Source: Phycisphaerae bacterium (GTDB lineage: Bacteria > Planctomycetota > Phycisphaerae > UBA1845). Taken from it: a stretch of 15,310 nucleotides of DNA. The notes below the pieces were generated by a model, which had not been told where the DNA came from, searched no databases, and saw only the letters and a list, made by a program, of their open reading frames with translations. A program made the position numbers and the translations under genes. The stretch is from NCBI GenBank assembly GCA_029260155.1, contig JAJDDU010000178.1:1-15310 (forward strand). The letters run 5' to 3'. Shown piece by piece: positions 1 through 7,800 of this stretch (within the stretch, counting starts at the first letter, position 1; each line of letters starts with the position of its first letter).

Positions 1-400
1 CGATCATCTCGATCCGCGCCTCCTCGACGTGCAAGATCATGTCGATCAGTTCCTGCGGCGCCTCCAACTCCGTAAGCCGCTCGACGCAGTTCGCGGCGAT
101 CATCGTGATTCTTTCGCTGCGATTCCCCGCGAGCTCAGTGATCCGCCCAATGCAGTTGGCAGCCACTTCCGCAGCCTGCACCTCTTCGCCCGCTTCGAGC
201 AGATGGTTGATGCGTCCGATGCAATGGTTGGCCTGCCGGTGCATCTGATGGCTTGTTCGCATCGCGATACGCGTAATGTGCACCCTGCAGTGATGCGCAA
301 TCGCCGCAGGCGTCGGTGTGTTCGGACCCTGCTGGGCGAGAACGGGAACAGCCAGCAGCGCGACCACCGCAGAACACATGGCCATTCGTCTCGTAAGCAT
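1..400 (-). CDS. Secreted protein with periodic cysteine helical repeats (3' end missing)
   Basis: The frame is open from an ATG at 400 to the left edge (133 codons, no stop), so the C-terminus is missing. The start is preceded by a perfect AGGAGG eight bases upstream. Residues 1-22 form a Sec signal peptide: basic MLTRR, a hydrophobic stretch and a VLA cleavage site before QQG. The mature part looks all-helical and contains an imperfect repeat around A-x-C-[IV]-x-R-[IL]-x-x-L. Its cysteines are residues 38, 60, 83 and 105, spaced 22, 23 and 22, and each is preceded by His or Asn. I do not recognise the family. The regular cysteines could bind metal or form disulfides, but that is inference. 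It lies 111 nt downstream of the sigma/anti-sigma/coiled-coil operon on the same strand and may be its last gene. Confidence that it is a real gene is high; function is unknown. Confidence 0.82.
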   Translation of the reverse strand, partial: MLTRRMAMCSAVVALLAVPVLAQQGPNTPTPAAIAHHCRVHITRIAMRTSHQMHRQANHCIGRINHLLEAGEEVQAAEVAANCIGRITELAGNRSERITMIAANCVERLTELEAPQELIDMILHVEEARIEMI

Positions 401-408
401 TGGATATT

Positions 409-414
409 CCTCCT
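409..414 (-). promoter_or_regulatory. Strong ribosome binding site for the periodic-cysteine protein
   Basis: On the minus strand the sequence reads AGGAGG, eight bases before the ATG at 400. It is the best Shine-Dalgarno match in the window and fixes the start of a gene that runs off the left edge. Confidence 0.8.
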
Positions 415-433
415 CTTAGCCCGCCTCAACTTC

Positions 434-457
434 GCAGTCACAAACCATGTGACCTGC
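434..457. repeat. Inverted repeat between the coiled-coil gene and the periodic-cysteine gene
   Basis: GTCACA (437-442) and TGTGAC (448-453) are perfect six-base arms around a five-base loop. GCA (434-436) and TGC (455-457) extend the stem across one bulged C at 454. There is no following T-run on either strand, so it is a poor intrinsic terminator. It could be an RNA hairpin in the intercistronic leader or an operator. Confidence 0.45.
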
Positions 458-511
458 ACCGCGAGGCAAAACGTCCGATGTGGGATACTATTGCGCGGTT
501 GCGTCACGAAA

Positions 512-1234
512 TCAATCTTCGACAAGATCGAGGTCGTCCATTTGCCGTTCGATGAGTGCGTCTCGGCGCTCGAGGTCGCGGGCGAGGCGCTTCTTGATCG
601 ATTCGAGCCGGCGCTCCAATCGACGAATCTCAATCTCACGGAGCTTTTGTTCCACATCCATCCGCTTGGCCACAAGATCGCGAACTCCCGCGCGAATCTC
701 GGCGCGACGATCGGGGTCGTCCGTATCGAAGTGAATGTCGGCGCGACGATGGATCTTGAAGCTCAGACGTTGCTCGCGAATCATCAGCTCCCCCGCTTCC
801 GGATTGCGCTCGAACGCGGTCATCATGCGGTGCAGCCTCGGCATCATCTGTCGCATGCGACTCTCGAACACAGGCTGATCCGTCGTACGCAGCAAGCTGA
901 GGTTGCGGTGCTGCTGCGGAAAGTGCGTTTCGACAAACGCAAGCACGGAGTCGACGTCGGTCGCGACACCTTCTCCGCCCTCGAACGCCCCCGCCGGTCG
1001 CCCCTTCGGTCCGCCTGGGCGTTGCGGACCGCCCGGGCGTTGCAGACCGCCTGGGCGGCGGTGACGCGGCGCCCTCTCCTGCCGGTCCCCGCGCATCCCG
1101 CGCGGAGGCCTGTCCCCCGGTTTTCGTTCCTGCCCCAAGGCCTCCGACATCCCCAACCCCATGGCCGCTACCACGACGACAACCGTCGCCATGCGCCAAA
1201 GGCTACCCCGATTAGTACGATATTCACGCCTCAT
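512..1234 (-). CDS. Secreted Pro/Gly-rich coiled-coil protein of a sigma-factor operon
   Basis: A protein of 240 residues. I place the start at the ATG at 1234, not the GTG at 1237: its A is also the last base of the anti-sigma stop codon (TGATG overlap), and AGGAG lies eight bases upstream. Residues 1-34 form a signal peptide: basic N-region, a hydrophobic core at 15-29 and cleavage near EALG-Q. Residues 36-80 are a low-complexity Arg/Pro/Gly segment with three tandem RPGG units (60-76). The rest is helical, and the last 70 or so residues are a highly charged predicted coiled coil rich in Arg, Glu and Leu. The layout recalls small periplasmic helical sensors such as Spy/CpxP-type proteins, but I see no clear LTxxQ motif, so that is only an analogy. 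A role in modulating the adjacent sigma/anti-sigma pair is inferred from coupling alone. Confidence 0.78.
   Translation of the reverse strand: MRREYRTNRGSLWRMATVVVVVAAMGLGMSEALGQERKPGDRPPRGMRGDRQERAPRHRRPGGLQRPGGPQRPGGPKGRPAGAFEGGEGVATDVDSVLAFVETHFPQQHRNLSLLRTTDQPVFESRMRQMMPRLHRMMTAFERNPEAGELMIREQRLSFKIHRRADIHFDTDDPDRRAEIRAGVRDLVAKRMDVEQKLREIEIRRLERRLESIKKRLARDLERRDALIERQMDDLDLVED
1011..1058. repeat. 18-nt tandem repeat encoding RPGG units
   Basis: About 2.7 copies of an 18-base unit lie in tandem (1011-1028, 1029-1046, partial 1047-1058). They differ at a few positions and match codon phase, so each encodes a six-residue RPGG-containing block on the minus strand. The repeat can change length by slippage without breaking the frame. 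Confidence 0.7.
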
Positions 1235-1767
1235 CACATCTGCTCCTGTGAACCAAGCTCGTCAGAGAGGGAATCGAGATTCTCGCCAACGCCGTCAATC
1301 CAATCGGTAGTCCATTCCGCATGACTCATCGCAAGACCATCGTCGCCCAAGTCGTCCACGTCTCGGTCGAGTGCGCTGAGACTGAGATCGAAATCGCTCG
1401 TCGCGCGCGTCATCGTCTGCACGAACGCGGCGAACGTCGGATCCACAGCCGACACCTGCTGCGTGTCCATCGCCAACCGAAACGCACCGAAGGCCACGGC
1501 GGCGGCAACGGCCAGCATCGGCCCAGCCAGCCGCCAGGGGGACCGTCGCCCAACGCGCTGCGGCAAGAGCTCGCGACGGACAGCCGCCTTGGCTGCCGAT
1601 ATCGCGGAGCGAGCTTCGAGTGCCTCATCGTGACACTCGCCACAAGCGGCCCGCACGACGTACTTGACGCGCTCGATCGCCAACGAGTCCGGTTGCGGCG
1701 TTACGCATTCTGCCAGCCACGCTTCGTCGCGTTCGATTCTCTCGATCAGTTTGTCGTGACCGTTCAT
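1234..1767 (-). CDS. Putative single-TM anti-sigma factor with a CxxCH motif
   Basis: This 177-residue protein starts inside the end of the ECF sigma gene (ATGA, four-base overlap) and ends in a TGATG overlap with the next gene, so all three are translationally coupled. It has a soluble N-terminal region (1-78), one membrane segment (about 80-96) and an acidic C-terminal domain of about 80 residues predicted outside the membrane. That is the usual layout of an anti-sigma factor that binds the sigma factor in the cytoplasm. The cytoplasmic part holds C42-G-E-C45-H46, plus C21 and H4. The classical zinc-binding HxxxCxxC order is not present, so it is either a variant zinc site or a redox or ligand site. 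A c-type heme is unlikely if this end is cytoplasmic. The assignment rests on position and topology, not on a recognised domain. Confidence 0.75.
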   Translation of the reverse strand: MNGHDKLIERIERDEAWLAECVTPQPDSLAIERVKYVVRAACGECHDEALEARSAISAAKAAVRRELLPQRVGRRSPWRLAGPMLAVAAAVAFGAFRLAMDTQQVSAVDPTFAAFVQTMTRATSDFDLSLSALDRDVDDLGDDGLAMSHAEWTTDWIDGVGENLDSLSDELGSQEQM

Positions 1768-2318
1768 CCCGTCGTTTCCATAATCTCGCGCAGCTTCGCA
1801 AGCGCGCGATGAGCACGCGCCAGCACAGTACCGACCGGCGCACTCACGATGGCTGCGATCTCCGCAAAACTCAGTTGCGAGAAATGCCGCAGCATGACAA
1901 CCTGACGTTCCGGCTCGGACAATCTCTGCAACGCGGCTCCAAGCCGATCAACCTCGTCCTGCGTTTCAGGCGATCGGCCGATCTCCGCGCAACCGGCCGG
2001 CGGCTGCTCCTCAGTATCGCCATCGAGCACACCCGGCGTCGGTCGTCGCTTGATCCCCCGAGCTCGGTCGCGCAGCAAGTTGGTGGCGATGCGAAACAGC
2101 CAAGCCTCAAACTGTTGCCCGTGCGCGTAGCGATCGATGCTCCGCACCACGCGCAGGAACAACTCTTGCAGCAAATCCTCAGCTTCCTCACGCGACGCGA
2201 CGAACCGGTAGAAGTAGCCGTACATCCGCCGCCCGAAGAGCTCGATGAGCTCGTCGAATGCGTCGGCGTCCTTCGCTTGTGCGCGCCGCACCAGATTGGC
2301 CAAGACCGGGTCGTCCAT
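1764..2318 (-). CDS. ECF-family RNA polymerase sigma factor
   Basis: A 184-residue ECF (group 4) sigma factor. Region 2 spans roughly residues 18-88, with the EEAEDLLQELFLRV helix and FEAWLFRIATNLLRDRARG, the segments that bind core polymerase and the -10 element. Region 4 spans roughly 122-172: LSEPERQVVMLRHF followed by a helix-turn-helix at SFAEIAAIVSAPVGTVLARAHRALAKLR, which recognises the -35 element. I chose the ATG at 2318 because the family normally starts a few residues before the region 2 helix. An in-frame ATG at 2345 adds nine residues and has no Shine-Dalgarno; GGAG lies 12 bases before 2318, also imperfect. It overlaps the putative anti-sigma gene by four bases, so it is probably held inactive at the membrane until an envelope signal. 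Target promoters are not identifiable here. Confidence 0.94.
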   Translation of the reverse strand: MDDPVLANLVRRAQAKDADAFDELIELFGRRMYGYFYRFVASREEAEDLLQELFLRVVRSIDRYAHGQQFEAWLFRIATNLLRDRARGIKRRPTPGVLDGDTEEQPPAGCAEIGRSPETQDEVDRLGAALQRLSEPERQVVMLRHFSQLSFAEIAAIVSAPVGTVLARAHRALAKLREIMETTG

Positions 2319-2377
2319 TCCGCAATTGTACTCCGCACCAGGCATAACGACGCAGGGGGCGGTTGATTGCAGGCGAT

Positions 2378-2406
2378 TCTATACTCTCGACGGAAAATGC
2401 AGTGAA
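2378..2406 (-). promoter_or_regulatory. Candidate promoter for the sigma-factor operon
   Basis: On the minus strand TTCACT (2406-2401) and TATAGA (2383-2378) are separated by 17 bases, each matching four of six sigma-70 consensus positions. Transcription would start about 50 nt before the ATG at 2318. The -35 overlaps the palindrome at 2398-2412. It was found by eye and is weak. Confidence 0.33.
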
Positions 2407-2412
2407 ACTGCA
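2398..2412. promoter_or_regulatory. Palindrome in the divergent sigma/glycosyltransferase intergenic region
   Basis: TGCAGT (2398-2403) and ACTGCA (2407-2412) are perfect six-base arms around GAA. The site overlaps the candidate -35 of the sigma operon and lies 66 nt upstream of the candidate glycosyltransferase promoter, where an operator for a dimeric regulator would be expected. The binding protein is unknown. Confidence 0.4.
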
Positions 2413-2477
2413 AACTGGCCTCGCGTACCCTGCGCGCGGGATGGACCCGAAGTTTGGGCACCGATCGTTTGGGTGGG

Positions 2478-2506
2478 TTGAGGTGTTCGGCAGTCGTGCA
2501 GATAAT
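2478..2506 (+). promoter_or_regulatory. Candidate sigma-70-type promoter for the glycosyltransferase-like gene
   Basis: TTGAGG (2478-2483), a 17-base spacer and GATAAT (2501-2506) match four and five of six consensus bases. The predicted start is near 2513, giving a leader of about 35 nt before the ATG at 2548. Confidence 0.5.
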
Positions 2507-2547
2507 GCCGCGTCTTTTGGAGACCCGAGGACGAGGACAAAGAAACG

Positions 2548-4338
2548 ATGACGGATTTGGAAGCAGCCCCGAAGACGCGAAGACACAAAGGCACGGAGGG
2601 GGTTGTTTGGATCCTGGGATTCGTCGCGATCCTGCATGTCCCGAGTTTGTTCAACCCCTTTGTCGCCGACGATTATGTCTATCTGGGCACGGCGCACGAT
2701 CTGACGTGGTCGGAGCTTCCGGGGCTGTTCACGTCGCCGACCATGGACACCGATGCGAGTAGCGTATGGTGGACGCCCGACGGCGTGCTGCCGTTCTACA
2801 GACCCATGGCAATCGTGACCTTCGCGCTTGAGTATCGGGTGTGGGGGATGAACCCGCTCGGATATCACCTAACCAATCTGGCGCTGCACCTGCTGTGCGT
2901 GCTCATGGTGTCGCGTCTTGCGCAGCGGGTGACGGTCGAGCGTATCGTCTCGCTGGCGGCCGCGCTGATCTTCGGTATTCATCCGGTACACAGCGAAGCC
3001 GTGCTTTGGATCTCGGGACGATTCGATGTTCTGGTCTCGGCGGCGGTGCTCGCAGGTGCGCTTTCGTATTTACGGTGGACCGATTCAGGCCGGTCCAAGT
3101 GGCCTTGGGCGGTTGTGGTGATCGGGCTGTATGTCGTCAGTTTGGGGAGCAAGGAGACCGGTCTTATTCTGCCGGCGGTGCTGGTGGCTGTGGAGTGTCT
3201 CCGCTGGCGGGGGCGGGACGCGGGCTACGACTTTCGTTCGCTGGCTGTGCTCGGATCCGTTTTGGGCGCGGTAGCGGTGGGCTACATCGCATTGCGCTTT
3301 TCGATATTCGGTGGCATGGGGGAGTTGCCGCCACCCTATGGCGTGGACCTGAGTGCTCCGACGGCGGTGTTTGTAATCTTGCGCACGGTCGCGCAGTACA
3401 TTTTGGACTGGGTGCTGTTCCTACAGGTCGAGGCGTTTTACCTGGACGGTTTTTGGGCGGAACACATTCCGTTGCTCCTCGGTTGCGTCGGGGTAGCGGG
3501 GCTGGTGATTCTCTGGGCTTGGCGGCTTGCGGGGCGGACACTTGCTTTTCGAGTGGGTGTGGTTTGGGCGGCGATCTTCATGGCGCCGTCGTTGATGGCC
3601 ATGCCCGGCGAGCGGAACATTTATCTGTCCTCCGCGGGGATCGCGCTGGCGTGCGGAGCGGTGTTCGGCGCGGTGTGGGATCGGGCGCGCAATGACGCAT
3701 CGCGCAGGCGACATACGAGGCGGTTCGCGGTAGCGCTCGCGAGTTTTTGTGCCGCGTATGCGGTGTTCGATCAGGTTGTGATGTGGGGCGTCGCGGATGT
3801 TTCGCAAACGGTCTACGACGACCTAATGGCTGCACTTCCAGATCCGCCGCCGAATGCGCGCATCTACGTTGTCAATCAATGCCCGCTTGACGCTGGAGGT
3901 TTCATTCAGGGGGTTAGGCTGCACTACGGGCGCGACGACATTCTGGCGTTCGCACTGACGCTTGCTCCGCAGTTTCAGGGCACTACGACAGACAGCGTGT
4001 ACCGTACGGGTCCTTCGACGTTGCGGATCGCGCGCGAGGGCGGGTTGTTCTTCGAGAGCTTCTTGGAGAAGTTCGCACTGTTCTCGAAGCCGGCATCCAC
4101 CATGCCGTCATCGGCGCAGCGGCTGGGTTTGACATTGGAGTCTCCACCGAAGACGTTCGACGAGATCACCGAGATTGAATTGACGTTTCCGGGGGAATTG
4201 GATGATGGCAACACCTTCGTGTTCACGTGGGATAACAGTCGACTGCGCAGCTTGACGGATCTCTTCGAGCGTTCGCGGTGGCCGCGATTGGTGCGGTGCG
4301 ACATTCTCGACACGCCCGTCGTCGCCGCGAAGAAGTAA
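2548..4338 (+). CDS. GT-C family glycosyltransferase-like polytopic membrane protein
   Basis: A 596-residue protein with many hydrophobic segments from residue 19 to about 410. It carries signatures I associate with the PMT/TMTC-like GT-C fold: an acidic pair in the first periplasmic loop (ADDYVYL, D41-D42), FYRPM (83-87), YHLTNLALHLL (106-116), HPVHSEAVLWISGRFDVL (145-162) and SKETG (201-205). Such enzymes transfer a sugar from a polyprenyl-phosphate donor on the outer face of the inner membrane, and the first-loop Asp is the usual catalytic or metal residue. TMTC proteins end in TPR repeats. Here residues 410-596 form a soluble, probably periplasmic domain that shows no TPR and that I do not recognise. 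The ATG at 2548 is the only sensible start, since no alternative start codon lies before the first TM, though its Shine-Dalgarno (GAGG, 11 bases away) is poor. Donor and acceptor are unknown. Confidence 0.86.
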   Translation: MTDLEAAPKTRRHKGTEGVVWILGFVAILHVPSLFNPFVADDYVYLGTAHDLTWSELPGLFTSPTMDTDASSVWWTPDGVLPFYRPMAIVTFALEYRVWGMNPLGYHLTNLALHLLCVLMVSRLAQRVTVERIVSLAAALIFGIHPVHSEAVLWISGRFDVLVSAAVLAGALSYLRWTDSGRSKWPWAVVVIGLYVVSLGSKETGLILPAVLVAVECLRWRGRDAGYDFRSLAVLGSVLGAVAVGYIALRFSIFGGMGELPPPYGVDLSAPTAVFVILRTVAQYILDWVLFLQVEAFYLDGFWAEHIPLLLGCVGVAGLVILWAWRLAGRTLAFRVGVVWAAIFMAPSLMAMPGERNIYLSSAGIALACGAVFGAVWDRARNDASRRRHTRRFAVALASFCAAYAVFDQVVMWGVADVSQTVYDDLMAALPDPPPNARIYVVNQCPLDAGGFIQGVRLHYGRDDILAFALTLAPQFQGTTTDSVYRTGPSTLRIAREGGLFFESFLEKFALFSKPASTMPSSAQRLGLTLESPPKTFDEITEIELTFPGELDDGNTFVFTWDNSRLRSLTDLFERSRWPRLVRCDILDTPVVAAKK

Positions 4339-4659
4339 TGCTGTCATTGGCGCTGATCGCCGGGATTGGACGCGACGCGCGAACCGGCCGGAGACGGACG
4401 CCGAGCTTGAGGCGATTCGAAAATCGGTGAACCGCGAAGCACCCTTCGGCGACAAGAGCTGGCAGAATCGAATGGCCGGGCGATGTGGCCTCCGATCGAC
4501 GCTCCGGCCCAGGGGACGACCGAGGAAGGCAAACCAAAAGTAGCCTGACCCCGCTGCTCTCGTTGGTCTTTGACCCCGTTGATCCGTTTACAGCCTCCTC
4601 CAGAAACCCCGCGAGTTCTACCGCCGCAACGGAGATCCCCATGCCCGTTGGTCCCGTCA

Positions 4660-4677
4660 CCCGGCCTGAAGGCCGGG
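4660..4677. repeat. GC-rich palindrome, REP-like
   Basis: CCCGGCC (4660-4666) and GGCCGGG (4671-4677) are perfect seven-base arms around TGAA. No T-run follows on either strand, so it is not a standard intrinsic terminator. Short GC palindromes with a GAA-type loop are typical of REP-like elements in convergent intergenic regions; that class is inferred. Confidence 0.5.
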
Positions 4678-4769
4678 ACTTTGATGGGTGTCGCCTGAAA
4701 TACCTCAACTTAGCATCCACCACGCGAAGCGTATCTGTTTAGTCGGGGACGCTGCATCGATAGTAAGGC

Positions 4770-4808
4770 GAGATTCCTCGGTCGCTTCGCTCCTGTCGGA
4801 ATGACAGG
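4770..4808. repeat. Dispersed-repeat-like element with hairpin after the RND gene
   Basis: CCTGTC (4792-4797) and GACAGG (4803-4808) form a perfect six-base hairpin with a GGAAT loop, 11 bases beyond the RND stop codon. An upstream ATTCC (4773-4777) can alternatively pair with that GGAAT. From memory, the combination of GATTCCTCGG, GCTTCGCTCC and GGAATGACAGG closely resembles a short repeat seen in intergenic regions of many environmental bacteria. It may stabilise the operon's 3' end. Confidence 0.5.
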
Positions 4809-4819
4809 GCGCGTTCTTG

Positions 4820-7800
4820 CTACCGCGCGGGAGCTTCGTGGGCGTCCCAGCTTGCGCGAGATCTTCGTCGGTGGGCGAAGGTGATTGCGTCGTGGGCGAT
4901 GTGGTAGAAGGCGGGGACGACGATCAGGGTGATCACGGTTGAAAAGGTGAGGCCCCAGGCGAAGCTGGAGGCGAAGGGGGACCAAATCTTGCTCGTACCG
5001 CCCCATCCGAGGGCGAGCGGCAACAAACCTAAGACCGTGGTGATCGTTGTTAGTAGGACCGGGCGCAGGCGCGTTGTGCATGCGCTGCGGATGGCTTTGT
5101 CGATGGCCAAGCCTCGGGCGAGCTCCTTGTTGATGAAATCGAGCAGAACGATCGAGTCGTTCACCACGACGCCTGTGAGGCCGACCATGGCGATGAAGGT
5201 CATGATGGTGAAGGGGTAGTCGGCCAGGAACAGCCCGCCGATGACGCCGACGCAGGAGAAGGGGACGACGACGATGATGATGAGCGGCTGAGCGTAGCTG
5301 CGGAACTGTGTGGCGAGCAGCAAGTAGATGATGACCATGGCCATGCCGTAGGCAGTCTTGAGGCTGTCGAACGAGCGTGCGGTTTCCTCATATTCTCCGC
5401 CGTAGGTCACTCGGACATCGGGTAACGCGGCTAACTGTTGTTTGAATTCGCTTTCGATGATTTCGTTTACGTTTTGGGCGGTGTTCTTGGTGGTGTCGAT
5501 CTGGGCTCCGACGGTGACGACGCGTTTGCCGTTGACATGAGGGACACTTGCGTAGCCCTGGGACATATCGATTTCGCAAATGTCGCCGAGTCGCAGGAGG
5601 TAGCCGGCTGGCGCGCGGATGCGGATGTCGAGGAGGTCTGCGATGGACTGGCGGTCCTTTTCGTCGAACATCACGCGGACGTCGAGGTCTTCGCCTGACT
5701 GGGTGTCTTTGAAAGTCGAGACGACGAGCCCGTCGTTCGCGGTACGCAGTGCCAAGGAGAGGCTTGGCTGGGCGAGGCCGTGTGCGGAGGCGACGTCTTC
5801 GTTGAGTCGCAGGTTTATCTGCTTGGGGCCGAAGTCGAGGTCGTCGGCGATTCCGTAGACGCCGTCGATCCCGGCGAGGCGACTCTTGTATTGCTCGGCG
5901 AGGCGTTTTGCGAGTTTCAAATCCGGGGCTTGGATGCGAATGCCCACGGGTCTTCCGATTGGCGGGCCGTCCTGCGGGGTCCAGACCTTGAAGGCGCTGA
6001 TTCCCGAATCGGGATTGGCGTCGAGGTAGGCTTGGATTTCGGTGCGCATGCGATTGGTGACTTGGTCTGGATCGGTGGCGACCTCGGTGGTGTCTGCCAA
6101 GTGGACGTGCATCTGGGAGATGTTGTTTCGCCACTTTGCTGCGTTCTCATCGGTGGCGGTCAGTCCGATGGTTGCGAGGACGGACCGGACACTTTCGGTA
6201 CCAATGCCGAGGATGATATTCTCGATGGGCCTCGTCACGCGGGAGGTCTGCTCTAAGGAGGCATCGTCCGATGCGGTGATATCCACCACGGCCAACTGAT
6301 AGTCCGAGGGAAACAGATCGACCTGCAATAGTCCTGATACGCAGTAGGCTGCGAAACCCGATGCAAGAAGCGGCCAGGGCGTGAGATATCGGTATCGCAA
6401 TGCGCCTGCGAGGAAACGGTCGTACAGATCGGTGAGTCCTGCCAGCAGCGGGCGGCTGTTGTCTGGGCGCTGCCGGCGATCTCCGCCGGTGAGTCTCGAC
6501 CAGAGCGATCTGACGTGCGACCTCGGGCCCCAAGTGAGATAGTGCACGGGGACCATGCAAAGACATTCCACGAGCGAGGCAAGCAGCACGACGGCCACCG
6601 TCTTGGGGATGATGGAGAAGAACTTCCCGGTAACGCCGGACATGATGAGCATGGGAAGGAATGCGACGACGGTTGTCATTGACGACGAGATGACGGGCCA
6701 CATGACCTCGGTGGTGCCGTTGATGATCGCGTTGTGCAAGCTCTGCTTGCTGCCATCGGCCCGCCCCATGTCGACGTGCCGGTAGATGTTTTCGAGTACG
6801 ACGATGGCGTCGTCGACGATCATGCCGGTACAGAGGACAAGGGCAAAAAGGGACACGGCGTTGATGGTCACTCCGATCATGTGCATGAAAATGATCGAAA
6901 CCATGAACGCGAACGGGATGCCGACGATGGCGAGCATTGCGTTGCGCAATCCCATGGTGCCCCAGAGCACGAGCAGGACGAGACCGATGCCGGTGATTAG
7001 ATTGGTGAGCAGGATTCTCATTCGGCTGCGAATGATGTCGCTGGAATCGAGGCAGTAGGAGAGGCTGATGCCGGGTGGCAGGGTAGCCTCGAAATCGGCG
7101 ATTGTCTGCTTGACGCGCGCTGCGACGGCGCGGGAATCGGCTTCGTCGGTCTTGGCGACGCCGATTGCCTTGCAGTCGTTGGCGTTGAAGTGTGCGACGA
7201 ATCGTTCTCGTTCAAAATCGGCGTTGATTTGAGCGATGTCGCGTAGGTAGACGTGGGCTCCTCCGGGGTGTTTGCGAACGGCGATGGCGCCGAGTTGATC
7301 GGGTGTGACGGCTTCGCCGACGGCGCGGACGGTGAGTTCGCTTTGCCCGTCGGGGAGCGTCGCTGCGGGAATGTTGCGATTGTACTGCTTGAGCACTGCT
7401 GCGACTTCGTCGAGGGTCATGTCGTGTTCGCGCAGCTTGTCGCGGTCCACGGCAATTCGTAACTCTCTGTCACGAATGAGCTTATCTTTTATTTTGGAGA
7501 CGCCTCGTATTTCGCGGAGTATGGGTTTGAGCTTGAGGACGACATCGTGCAGGACGTCCTCGCTGACGCCGCCGGTGTTTTGGACGACGACCCAGAGCAG
7601 GGGAAATATTTCGCTGAGTGAGATTCGCGTGACGAGCGGTTTTTCTGCGTCTGCAGGCAAGTCGGTGACTCTGTCGACGGCTGCGCGCAGTTGGCGGAAG
7701 GCAGCGTCGAGGGCGCTGACGGTGAGGTCTTCGCGGAATTTGATGCGGATTAGCGAGGCGTCGGATTTTGAGTCTGAGATGACGCGGCTGATGCCTCGGA

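Larger units (their letters stand above)
4339..4819. other. Gene-free convergent intergenic region with short repeats
   Basis: This 481-base stretch lies between the stops of the glycosyltransferase-like gene and the RND gene. Open frames on both strands lack recognisable domains and Shine-Dalgarno sites. It contains a direct repeat of TGACCCCGyTG (4546 and 4571) and two palindromes annotated separately. It looks like an accumulation site for dispersed short repeats, but copy number cannot be judged from one window. Confidence 0.6.

Noticed and set aside
29..1324. A 431-codon plus-strand open frame
   Set aside because: It lies antisense to three genes with signal peptides, TM segments and coupled starts, and its Arg/His-rich translation has no domain. 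It is an artefact of high-GC codon use.
4223..4723. A 166-codon minus-strand open frame in the convergent intergenic region
   Set aside because: It runs through the end of the glycosyltransferase-like gene and the palindrome at 4660-4677, has no ribosome binding site and shows no family motif.
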